Origin: an uncultured Clostridium sp.
Lineage (GTDB): Bacteria; Bacillota; Clostridia; TANB77; CAG-508
Direction: 5' to 3'
Assembly (NCBI GenBank): GCA_900556135.1
Contig: USNR01000007.1
Location: 1-49,061 of the forward strand
Length of the DNA stretch: 49,061 bases
Of this stretch, positions 8,238 to 15,306 are shown piece by piece (positions within the stretch are counted from its first letter, which is position 1; every line of letters begins with the position of its first letter). The position numbers were made by a program, and so were the translations under genes. The notes beneath the pieces are model-generated. The model saw only the letters and a program-made list of their open reading frames with translations, was not told the origin of the DNA and made no database searches.

Positions 8238-8735
8238 GTGGCAAACGAAAAAAACATTGAAACAAAAAAAGAAGAAGTATCAAAATTAGCAGAAGAATTT
8301 AAAACAGCTAAAATAATACTTTTAACAGATTACAGAGGAATATCAGTTTCTGATGTAACATCATTAAGAAACGACTTAAGAAATGCAAACGCAGAATATA
8401 GAGTTATAAAGAATAATATAACAAAAAGAGCTTTAGATACAAACGGTGAAAGCGGACTAGATGAATTATTAGAAGGTCCAACAGCAGTTGTAATAGGTCA
8501 AGAAGATTATTTAGAACCAGCTAAAGCAATATACAACTTTACAAAAACACATGATTTCTACAAAATTAAAGGTGGAATTATTGAAGGTAAAGTAATGACT
8601 GCAGACGAAATAATAACACTTGCAAAATTACCATCAAGACAAGAATTACTTGCAAAACTTGCTGGTGCATTGCTTGGAAATATTACAAAACTTGCAGTTG
8701 CGCTTGATCAAGTTAAAGTACAAAAAGAAGCATAA
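8238..8735 (+). CDS. rplJ: 50S ribosomal protein L10
   Basis: This 165-aa protein starts at GTG 8238. The in-frame GTG at 8226 lies within the Shine-Dalgarno (aggaggtg, 8221-8228) itself, so the second GTG, nine bases after it, is preferred. The conserved stretches are TDYRGISVSDVTSLRNDLR, AEYRVIKNNITKRAL and the C-terminal helix that holds L7/L12 dimers. It is preceded by the L10 leader. Confidence 0.95.
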   Translation: MANEKNIETKKEEVSKLAEEFKTAKIILLTDYRGISVSDVTSLRNDLRNANAEYRVIKNNITKRALDTNGESGLDELLEGPTAVVIGQEDYLEPAKAIYNFTKTHDFYKIKGGIIEGKVMTADEIITLAKLPSRQELLAKLAGALLGNITKLAVALDQVKVQKEA

Positions 8736-8981
8736 AATTTTAATGAAAAGCTTCGTACTACTTAGTTAATCTACGTTTAAAAATATGTTCAATGTACAAA
8801 AGTACACCTAATATATTTTTGACTTGATTGCCTTGTATTACTTGCTTTTGATTAAAATTAGCTAAATTAATTATAAACTTGTTTTTAATTAATTTAAGAA
8901 ATATTATGATTAAATTCACATTGCCGTGAAATTAGAACGAAAAGTTCAATAAATAAAAAATATATAAGGAGGAAATTAAAA

Positions 8982-9350
8982 ATGGCAAAAATAGATGAAT
9001 TATTAGAAAGCATTGATGCTTTATCAGTAGCTGAGCTAGCTGAATTAGTAAAAGGAATAGAAGAAAAATATGGAGTATCTGCAGCTGCAGTAGCAGCACC
9101 AGTTGCAGGAGCTGCTGCAGGAGCAGCAGCTGAAGAGAAATCTTCATTTGATGTTGTATTAACAGATGTAGGAGCAAACAAAATCCAAGTAATCAAAGTT
9201 GTTAGAGATGCAACAGGATTAGGATTAAAAGAAGCTAAAGATTTAGTTGATGGAGCTCCTAAAACAGTTAAAGAAGGTGCTTCTAAAGAAGAAGCTGAAG
9301 AATTAAAAGCTAAATTCGTTGAAGCTGGAGCTACAATCGAATTAAAATAG
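8982..9350 (+). CDS. rplL: 50S ribosomal protein L7/L12
   Basis: This 122-aa protein has an N-terminal dimerisation helix (IDELLESIDALSVAELAELV), an Ala-rich hinge (residues about 36-52) and a C-terminal domain with IQVIKVVRDATGLGLKEAKD that recruits translation factors. The RBS aaggagg stands before ATG. A 246-nt gap with no gene separates it from rplJ. A strong terminator follows, and rpoB, the usual next gene, is not there. Confidence 0.97.
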   Translation: MAKIDELLESIDALSVAELAELVKGIEEKYGVSAAAVAAPVAGAAAGAAAEEKSSFDVVLTDVGANKIQVIKVVRDATGLGLKEAKDLVDGAPKTVKEGASKEEAEELKAKFVEAGATIELK

Positions 9351-9359
9351 TTAATAAAG

Positions 9360-9392
9360 AGACCTTACTACTTGTTAGTAGGGTCTTTTTTT
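9360..9392 (+). terminator. Terminator after rplL
   Basis: An 11-bp stem, agaccttacta / tagtagggtct (one G-U pair), is followed by seven T's. Confidence 0.9.
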
Positions 9393-9453
9393 AGTTAGTT
9401 ATTTGGTGTAAAATGATAAAATTTAGAAGGAAATAAAGCATAAATGTTGAGGG

Positions 9454-9530
9454 GTTGTGGCTACAAACAATTGAAAAATCAGGGAAAAGATGATATAATG
9501 GCAATATGATTATGGTGCAAGACATAATTA
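9454..9530 (+). repeat. Copied promoter-leader block, copy 1
   Basis: This block is closely similar to 12863-12942. It contains TTGAAA (9471-9476), a 17-bp gap and TATAAT (9494-9499), then a 28-bp leader (9503-9530) identical to 12915-12942. Its first bases (gtggctacaaa) also match the last codons of the PstS-like gene upstream of copy 2, suggesting that copy 1 arose by duplication of a segment that included that gene's 3' end. Confidence 0.8.
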
Positions 9531-9555
9531 ATTTTATATCAAAGGAGTGTTGCGA

Positions 9556-9780
9556 ATGCGACTTCCATCATTTGGATTTGAATCCAAAAAGTATGAGGAA
9601 ATTAATTGCAGTTGGAATGCAGGAGAAGCGTGTATAAAGTACAAAGTTTCGGCTAGCGATAAGAAACGTTTTGATGTACTCTGCAAAGATTATAGAGCTA
9701 GAGCACGGAAAATGAGTGAGGTTAGGACAGAGTGTATTAATGGTACGAAGATATATACACAGGACTTCTACATAGGCTAA
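9556..9780 (+). CDS. Small hypothetical protein, 74 aa (paralogue of 12968-13204)
   Basis: I do not recognise the family. The start ATG 9556 is eight bases after aaaggag; the in-frame GTG at 9547 overlaps the Shine-Dalgarno. The C-terminal half matches the 78-aa protein at 12968 in the pattern K..YxxxA...S.V.T...G.K.YTQ.F. Three cysteines are present, with no signal peptide or membrane span. It is a single-gene unit with its own consensus promoter, a leader identical over 28 bp to its paralogue's, and a matching terminator. Confidence 0.7.
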   Translation: MRLPSFGFESKKYEEINCSWNAGEACIKYKVSASDKKRFDVLCKDYRARARKMSEVRTECINGTKIYTQDFYIG

Positions 9781-9783
9781 TAA

Positions 9784-9820
9784 AAAAATACTTACTACTT
9801 GCATAGTAAGTATTTTTTTT
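9784..9820 (+). terminator. Terminator of the 74-aa gene
   Basis: The 14-bp stem aaaaatacttacta / tagtaagtattttt with loop cttgca is followed by further T's. The core is identical to that of the terminator at 13211. Confidence 0.9.
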
Positions 9821-9879
9821 ATTAAGATGTTGAAAATTTATAAATGTTAATATATAATTTTTGCAAAGGGGGGATAAAT

Positions 9880-11871
9880 TTGAAAAGAAACAAAGGATTA
9901 TTGTTTAGTGTAATTTTACTCGGAATACTAATGCTTTCTTTAAAAGTTAATGCAGCTAGTTCTTCAACTTACTTTGAGGGAAAATCTATAACTATTGAGC
10001 AACAAGAAAATTTTGAATTGATTACTACCGAAATAAATATAGATGAAGAAAATTCTTTAATAGAAAATTCATTCATTGTAAGGAATGCTACAAATAAAGA
10101 TATAACAACAAAAATACAAATTCCAGTAGCTGGTAAAGTTCTTGTAGAAAAAACAGAGAACTTTGAGTTAACTATAAACAATAATAAAGTAAAAGCTATG
10201 GCGGATGAAAATGGAGTGATAAATTTAAATATTAAGTTTACTCCAAATGAAGCCAAAGAAATTACATTAAAATATAATACTGATAATGATTTAAAAAATG
10301 CAAAAGTAATAAAATACTTATTGGAAGATTGGAATGGATATACAATAAAAAAATTTAAAGCAACAATAAAACTTGCAGAAGAGGATGTACCATTGGTAAC
10401 AGCGATATATCCAGAATGTTATGAGTTTAAAGATAATACCATTTCAGTTGAGTATTACAACTTTAAAGTTAATGCATTGTCTAACAATGTGATTGTTGAA
10501 AAAGAGACATATAAGGATTTGTTATATGGACAAGATAGCAATTTTACTGATGCAGAAACTAAAGTATTGAAAAATGCTAAAACTCTTATAAAAAACGGAC
10601 TCACAATAGACTATGAAAAAGAGAAAAAAACATCACAAATAGCTTCAGGAACGGGAAGTAGAGAAATTACTGCAATAGATAATGCAAATGTGATAGAGCA
10701 TTATTTAAACGATAATGGGTTAAAGTATGGTTCAAATAGTATCATAGAATCAATATGTGAGTATGCCATTTTTAAACAAATTGTTAAAGACGGAAGGCTA
10801 GATTTAAGAGATCAAGCATTTAGGACGCAAAGGGAAATAAGCTCAGACTGGAATTATCCATTAACAGAAGAATATATAGAATCTCAATCTCCTAAAGAGG
10901 ATTATCCACTATATGGTAAAAAAGTGTGCATAGACTACGTTGAATCCGAGGGAGATAAGGAATTATATATATATAGGATGACAAAAGAGGCAGAAGACTC
11001 TACTGATAATGAATATGATTATGTAAAAACATCAGAGTGGGATATTTTAAAAATAAAAAACCACCGTTTTTGGTATTATTGTAAGCCGGGAGCTAGAATG
11101 ATATATGTAGGACAAGATATTTCAGGAAACAAGCTGAATGTTACTGAACAAGAAAAGATTGAATATATAAACATGATTAATGCAGACTTGTATATAAGAA
11201 TGATTATATATGATGGAAATGTAAAAACAACACATTTATTCGAAGGAATTACTGATGCTACAGGAAAAGCACAATATGATGAACATGAAGGTTGGATCAC
11301 GGGAATGACAGCATATTACAGAAATGAAGATAGACAAATTGCTACAGGGTATGTTTCTTATTCGGAAGATGTTATAGCTTTTAAGGATTATTATAATAAC
11401 GGAACATATACAAATAAGTATTATTCTGAGGTAATTAATAAATTTTCTAATGATGTCATTTCTGACAATAGTAAAGTTCCAACAATTGCTCATAGCATAG
11501 GATATAGAACAACAGAAGAAGGAAAATATGTTATTAATTTCTTCGGAGGAACATGTTATTCAAATGGACTAGGAGAAATTGAGGGTGCAATTAATACAAG
11601 TAGAGCACAGGAACTTATTAATAGTAATAAAGAACAGAATGAGAAAATCAAGAGTAGTGTAGAAAAAGAGATAGAGGATATAACAATAAGTAAACAAACT
11701 GGAATTGTGATAGAAAAGACAAATAATGATAGTCAACAAAATGAGGAAAAGAATAATGCAATTGATTATCAGAATAAAGATTTTTGGATTTTGAATGGAA
11801 TCGTATTTGCAATTTTTATATGTATTGCGCTATTGATAATAAAAGCTATTAAATCTAAAAAGAATAGATAA
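9880..11871 (+). CDS. Secreted, C-terminally membrane-anchored protein of unknown function, 663 aa
   Basis: I place the start at TTG 9880 after a strong aagggggg. It gives a signal peptide MKRNKGLLFSVILLGI... ending near VNA-A, whereas the upstream ATG at 9844 has no RBS and would spoil the signal. A large extracytoplasmic region follows (about residues 26-630), beta-rich at first (about 30-200), and I find no known domain in it. The C-terminus has one membrane span (FWILNGIVFAIFICIALLII) and a short KSKKNR cytoplasmic tail, a type I topology. It ends 25 nt before the PstS-like gene with no terminator between, so they are probably co-transcribed. Confidence 0.75.
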   Translation: MKRNKGLLFSVILLGILMLSLKVNAASSSTYFEGKSITIEQQENFELITTEINIDEENSLIENSFIVRNATNKDITTKIQIPVAGKVLVEKTENFELTINNNKVKAMADENGVINLNIKFTPNEAKEITLKYNTDNDLKNAKVIKYLLEDWNGYTIKKFKATIKLAEEDVPLVTAIYPECYEFKDNTISVEYYNFKVNALSNNVIVEKETYKDLLYGQDSNFTDAETKVLKNAKTLIKNGLTIDYEKEKKTSQIASGTGSREITAIDNANVIEHYLNDNGLKYGSNSIIESICEYAIFKQIVKDGRLDLRDQAFRTQREISSDWNYPLTEEYIESQSPKEDYPLYGKKVCIDYVESEGDKELYIYRMTKEAEDSTDNEYDYVKTSEWDILKIKNHRFWYYCKPGARMIYVGQDISGNKLNVTEQEKIEYINMINADLYIRMIIYDGNVKTTHLFEGITDATGKAQYDEHEGWITGMTAYYRNEDRQIATGYVSYSEDVIAFKDYYNNGTYTNKYYSEVINKFSNDVISDNSKVPTIAHSIGYRTTEEGKYVINFFGGTCYSNGLGEIEGAINTSRAQELINSNKEQNEKIKSSVEKEIEDITISKQTGIVIEKTNNDSQQNEEKNNAIDYQNKDFWILNGIVFAIFICIALLIIKAIKSKKNR

Positions 11872-11896
11872 AATTAATTTTGTAAGGGGAAATATT

Positions 11897-12886
11897 ATGG
11901 AAAAGAAAAAAACAAATTTTAGTACAGCTATAATTGTTGTAATTTTAATATTATTAGTGGTTATAGGAATAGCCTATTATATGATATATGTAAGAGAACC
12001 AGAAACAAATTATAATAATGCTTTGGTTCAAAATACTGAAACAAACAATGAAGATAAGAAGAAAATAGAAAGCTTTTCTATGACAGAGGAAGAGTTCCCA
12101 AAGGTTGATGGGGCTACTGCAATGCTACCAATGATTGGAGAGATAACAAAATCAGTGTTAGGATATAATGAGGAACAGGCACAAAAATATTTAGATGAAA
12201 ATACTCATGGAAAAACAGCAAAAGTATATGCTAGCTTAATCAACAAAGAAAAAGATTTAATATTTGTATCAGAGCCATCTGATGATATATTAAACCAAGC
12301 AAAAGAAGCGGGTGTGGAATTTGAAATGATTGGCATAGGTCTAGACGGATTTGTATTTTTAGTAAATGAAGAAAATTCAGTAAAATCACTAACAATAGAA
12401 CAAATTCAAAAAATATATACAGGAGACATCACCAATTGGAAAGAAGTTGGTGGAGATGATGCAAAAATAGTTGCATATCAAAGAGAAGAAAATTCAGGCA
12501 GCCAAAACTTGATGGAAAAAATGGTAATGAAAGGTTTAAAAATGAAAAAACCAGAAAGTCAAGATTTAAGAATAGAAGTTATGGAAGGACTTATTGATGC
12601 GGTATCATCATATAAAGATAGCAAGTATTCTATAGGATATTCAATATACTTATATGCAAAAGAACAACATGTAAAGAGCAATGTAAGATTCTTAGCGATA
12701 AATGGTATTGAAGCTACTGATGAGAACATAGCCAATAAAACATATCCACTAACAAAGGTTGTTTATGCAGTACTTAGAAAAGATGAACCAGAGAATAGTA
12801 ATGCTAGAAAATTGGTTAATTGGCTAAAAACTTCAGAAGGAAAGAAAGTCGTAACTGCTGGTGGTTATGTGGCTACAAATGATTGA
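11897..12886 (+). CDS. PstS-like periplasmic-binding-domain protein, membrane-anchored
   Basis: This 329-aa protein has an N-terminal membrane anchor (residues about 9-31) instead of a lipoprotein signal, followed by a phosphate-binding-protein-like domain. Hallmarks are VDGATAMLPMI near 75, DGFVFLVNEENSVKSLT near 151, IYTGDITNWKEVGGDD near 173 and the ligand-loop-like AYQREENSGSQNLME near 195. No pst permease or ATPase genes are adjacent, so it could bind phosphate or another anion as a sensor or a partner of the upstream membrane protein. The -35 element of the next gene's promoter overlaps its stop codon. Confidence 0.8.
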   Translation: MEKKKTNFSTAIIVVILILLVVIGIAYYMIYVREPETNYNNALVQNTETNNEDKKKIESFSMTEEEFPKVDGATAMLPMIGEITKSVLGYNEEQAQKYLDENTHGKTAKVYASLINKEKDLIFVSEPSDDILNQAKEAGVEFEMIGIGLDGFVFLVNEENSVKSLTIEQIQKIYTGDITNWKEVGGDDAKIVAYQREENSGSQNLMEKMVMKGLKMKKPESQDLRIEVMEGLIDAVSSYKDSKYSIGYSIYLYAKEQHVKSNVRFLAINGIEATDENIANKTYPLTKVVYAVLRKDEPENSNARKLVNWLKTSEGKKVVTAGGYVATND

Positions 12887-12942
12887 TAAATCAAGGCAAA
12901 GATGTTATAATAAAAATATGATTATGGTGCAAGACATAATTA
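12863..12942 (+). repeat. Copied promoter-leader block, copy 2
   Basis: TTGATA (12883-12888), 17 bp, TATAAT (12906-12911), then a 28-bp leader identical to copy 1. The block overlaps the last eight codons of the PstS-like gene. Confidence 0.8.
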
Positions 12943-12967
12943 AAATGTTGAAGAGGAGGATTTGCAA

Positions 12968-13204
12968 ATGCAATCACCGTTTTGTGGAAGAAACAAAAAA
13001 TATTCTGGCTATGTGAGAGTGAACGTAGTTAGTGATAATGGACGGATGCAAGTTGACATATATGCAGAAAATAAGAGGGATTTGAAAAAACTCTGGAAGC
13101 AATATGAAGAAGAAGCTACGTTCATTAGTAGGGTAGAAACTACCGTCAAAGACGGTAGGAAAGTGTATACGCAAAAATTTGTGTATGATGCCCTGTGCAA
13201 ATAA
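12968..13204 (+). CDS. Small hypothetical protein, 78 aa (paralogue of 9556-9780)
   Basis: The family is not recognised. The start is ATG 12968, seven bases after gaggagga; an in-frame TTG six bases earlier is too close to the Shine-Dalgarno. The C-terminal half shares ENKRDLKKLWKQYEEEA and RKVYTQKF with equivalent positions of the 74-aa paralogue; the N-terminal halves differ. It is probably a soluble alpha/beta protein. It is its own transcription unit, with promoter and leader shared with the paralogue. Confidence 0.7.
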   Translation: MQSPFCGRNKKYSGYVRVNVVSDNGRMQVDIYAENKRDLKKLWKQYEEEATFISRVETTVKDGRKVYTQKFVYDALCK

Positions 13205-13210
13205 TATACA

Positions 13211-13243
13211 AAAAGGACTTACTACTTGCATAGTAAGTCTTTT
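13211..13243. terminator. Bidirectional terminator overlapping the plsX 3' end
   Basis: The stem gacttacta / tagtaagtc (extended by A-T pairs) with loop cttgca has the same 22-nt core as the terminator at 9784. It includes the last seven codons of plsX on the opposite strand. Confidence 0.8.
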
Positions 13244-14256
13244 GATTTGCTTAATTCTTTTTCTAACTTTTCAACTGTTTTGTTATTAACAAATTGTTCA
13301 GCTTGCTTTATTGTAAATTCAAATAATTTTTCATCACTGCTACCATGAGCCTTTACAACAGGTTGCTTTACACCTAAGAATAATGCCCCACCATATTCTT
13401 TATAATCCATCATTTTTTTAAATCTATTAATTGCAGGAAGTGTTGGAATAGAACCAATAATTGAAAAAATATTTTTCTTTAAACTTTCAGATAAAGATTT
13501 TTTTATTAATTTTCCCATTCCTTCTACAGTCTTTAGAAATATATTTCCAGTAAAGCCATCTGCAATAACAGCATCTACTTTGCCAGAGAATGCATCTCTT
13601 CCTTCTATATTTCCAATGAAGTTAATTCCTAGTTCTGAAGATTTTTCTTTTAAAAGTTTATAGCTTTCCTTTATTAACTCATTTCCCTTAGTTTCTTCAG
13701 TTCCAATATTTAAAAGCCCAATTGCAGGATTCTCGATTCCTAAAGCATCTTTTATATAGATACTAGACATTTGAGCAAATTGCAATAGATTTATTGGTTT
13801 GCAATTTGTGTTTGAACCACAATCCATTAGAACTAATCTCTTATGGTAAGAAGGCAATATTCCAGCTAAAGCAGGTCTATCAACACCTTTAATTCTTCCA
13901 ACTAGTAAAGTTGCACCAGTAAGTAATGCACCAGAGTTTCCAGCAGATATAAATACGTCGCCTTTTCCTTCTTTTAAAAGATTAAAACCAACAACCATAG
14001 AAGAATCCTTTTTTTGTCTAATTGCTACTGTTGGAGTATCTTCCATTTCGATAGTTTCAGTTGCATTGTATATTTTTAATCTAGGAGAAATTTCTGAAAT
14101 ATCCTTATCATAAAACTCTTTTATTTTACTTTTTATAACTTCTTCTTGTCCAATTAGCCATACCTCGGCTTCTATTTGATTTATAGCTTTTACAGCCCCT
14201 TTAATATTAGCATCTGGAGCATTATCTCCGCCCATAGCATCTAACAAAATAATCAT
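13222..14256 (-). CDS. plsX: Phosphate acyltransferase PlsX
   Basis: This 344-aa protein has the family's usual length. It makes acyl-phosphate from acyl-ACP, the first step toward phosphatidic acid in Bacillota. It shows ILLDAMGGDNAPDANIKGAV at the N-terminus, then VAIRQKKDSSMVVG, FISAGNSGALLTGA and VIADGFTGNIFLKTVEG. The RBS aaaggag lies nine bases before ATG. The usual partners (fapR, fabD, acpP) are not adjacent. Its last codons are formed by the terminator copied with the neighbouring small gene, so the C-terminal KDLLCK may be recent. Confidence 0.96.
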   Translation of the reverse strand: MIILLDAMGGDNAPDANIKGAVKAINQIEAEVWLIGQEEVIKSKIKEFYDKDISEISPRLKIYNATETIEMEDTPTVAIRQKKDSSMVVGFNLLKEGKGDVFISAGNSGALLTGATLLVGRIKGVDRPALAGILPSYHKRLVLMDCGSNTNCKPINLLQFAQMSSIYIKDALGIENPAIGLLNIGTEETKGNELIKESYKLLKEKSSELGINFIGNIEGRDAFSGKVDAVIADGFTGNIFLKTVEGMGKLIKKSLSESLKKNIFSIIGSIPTLPAINRFKKMMDYKEYGGALFLGVKQPVVKAHGSSDEKLFEFTIKQAEQFVNNKTVEKLEKELSKSKDLLCK

Positions 14257-14280
14257 ATAATTGCACTCCTTTTTTGCAAT

Positions 14281-14306
14281 GTGAATTATAAACTATGATA
14301 ATTCAC
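14281..14306 (-). promoter_or_regulatory. Palindrome upstream of plsX, possible operator
   Basis: The perfect 9-bp inverted repeat gtgaattat / ataattcac with an 8-nt centre lies 25-50 bp upstream of plsX. It overlaps a weak TTGTTA...TTATAA promoter on the minus strand, which suggests a repressor site. It does not match the FapR consensus that I know. Confidence 0.4.
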
Positions 14307-14471
14307 TTTTAACAACATATACTATACACTAAATTTTGAGAAAAATCAATGATTAAATTTCAAGTTAGAACACATAGTCTGGAATAAAAAGAAATTAATA
14401 TTAAACAGTCTACTAAACTGTTTTGCCTCATTATATTCGGCACGTCCTTTTCGATTCCTTTGCATTTTTCT

Positions 14472-14507
14472 AAAATAAAAAGATATAACATCGAGTGAGT
14501 TATATCT
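14472..14507 (-). terminator. Terminator of the tRNA unit
   Basis: On the minus strand the stem agatataac / gttatatct is followed by a T-rich run, just downstream of tRNA-Cys. Confidence 0.75.
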
Positions 14508-14514
14508 TCAAATA

Positions 14515-14589
14515 TGGAGGCGACGATCGGAATCGAACCGATGAATCAGAGTTTTGCAGACTCGTGCCTTACCGCTTGGCTACGTCGCC
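14515..14589 (-). tRNA. tRNA-Cys (GCA)
   Basis: A full cloverleaf: acceptor ggcgacg / cgtcgcc, anticodon loop with GCA, T-loop ggttcgattcc and an encoded CCA end. Confidence 0.96.
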
Positions 14590-14752
14590 ATATAATCTTT
14601 AATTAATTATATGATAAAGGTGTATTTTTATGAACATATTTATCAATTTTAAAAATGAATAATGAAAAATAAATAATAAACTTGCTTTATAAAACTAAAT
14701 AAATTATTTATTATTCATTATTCTATTTATGAGTAACAATGCATTACTTATT

Positions 14753-14826
14753 TGGAGCAGGTAACGGGAATCGGACCCGTAACTTAACCTTGGCAAGGTT
14801 ATGTTTTACCACTAAACTATACCTGC
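14753..14826 (-). tRNA. tRNA-Gly (GCC)
   Basis: A full cloverleaf: acceptor gcaggta / tacctgc, anticodon stem aacct-tGCCaa-ggtt, T-loop ggtccgattcc and an encoded CCA end. The 163-nt spacer to tRNA-Cys is low-complexity AT sequence. Confidence 0.95.
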
Positions 14827-14849
14827 ATTTATAGAATTTTCAAAGTAAA

Positions 14850-14896
14850 GGCTTCATCTTGGCAAGGCGATACTCTATAAACTAGGCTATTCTCGC
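14850..14896 (-). pseudogene. Decayed tRNA-Gly copy
   Basis: On the minus strand, gcgagaatag...cagttt-like D-arm sequence and an anticodon region ccttGCCaag resemble tRNA-Gly(GCC). The anticodon stem is mismatched and there is no T arm or acceptor 3' half. It lies at the very start of the predicted tRNA transcript. Confidence 0.6.
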
Positions 14897-14913
14897 AAAA
14901 GTAAAGCATTATT

Positions 14914-14943
14914 ATAATAACACATTTACAGACGAGATGTCAA
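14914..14943 (-). promoter_or_regulatory. Promoter of the tRNA-Gly/tRNA-Cys unit
   Basis: On the minus strand TTGACA (14938-14943) and TATTAT (14914-14919) are 18 bp apart. Confidence 0.7.
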
Positions 14944-14950
14944 GCAAAAT

Positions 14951-14979
14951 TTGACAATTTTGTGAATTTGAGTTATAAT
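14951..14979 (+). promoter_or_regulatory. Promoter for the RNase J gene, with long leader
   Basis: TTGACA (14951-14956) and TATAAT (14974-14979) are 17 bp apart, back-to-back with the tRNA promoter. The ~320-nt leader up to 15307 holds a small hairpin (gttacc / ggtaa near 14990) and otherwise AT-rich sequence. I see no ORF with an RBS there. A long leader would suit RNase J autoregulation, but this is inference. Confidence 0.7.
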
Positions 14980-15306
14980 AGGAAACAGTTGTTACCTGTA
15001 AAGGTAAAGAAGAGATTTTAATTTATATATGTTTATAAAAATAAATGTACGGACGGATTTATAAGAATATTGTAATAATGTATCTAAGAGATTATGGATA
15101 TATTGTATTTTTGCATGCAAAAGAGGAAATAATTTATAAATAGATATAGATAAACTTGTATTAATTATACTTTATAATATTAGTTTTTAGAATAATTAAG
15201 AGAGTCAAAGTTAATAATACAGTAACAACAAATAAGGAGATATAGTTTGAAAAATAGTATTTCAGGCTAAATTAAAGTAGAAAAAGAAAGGAAAGAAAAA
15301 CAGAAA

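Noticed and set aside
14655..14725. Inverted AT-rich repeat between tRNA-Gly and tRNA-Cys, resembling a small mobile element
   Set aside because: The match is interrupted and made of low-complexity aataat-type sequence; no target duplication is visible.
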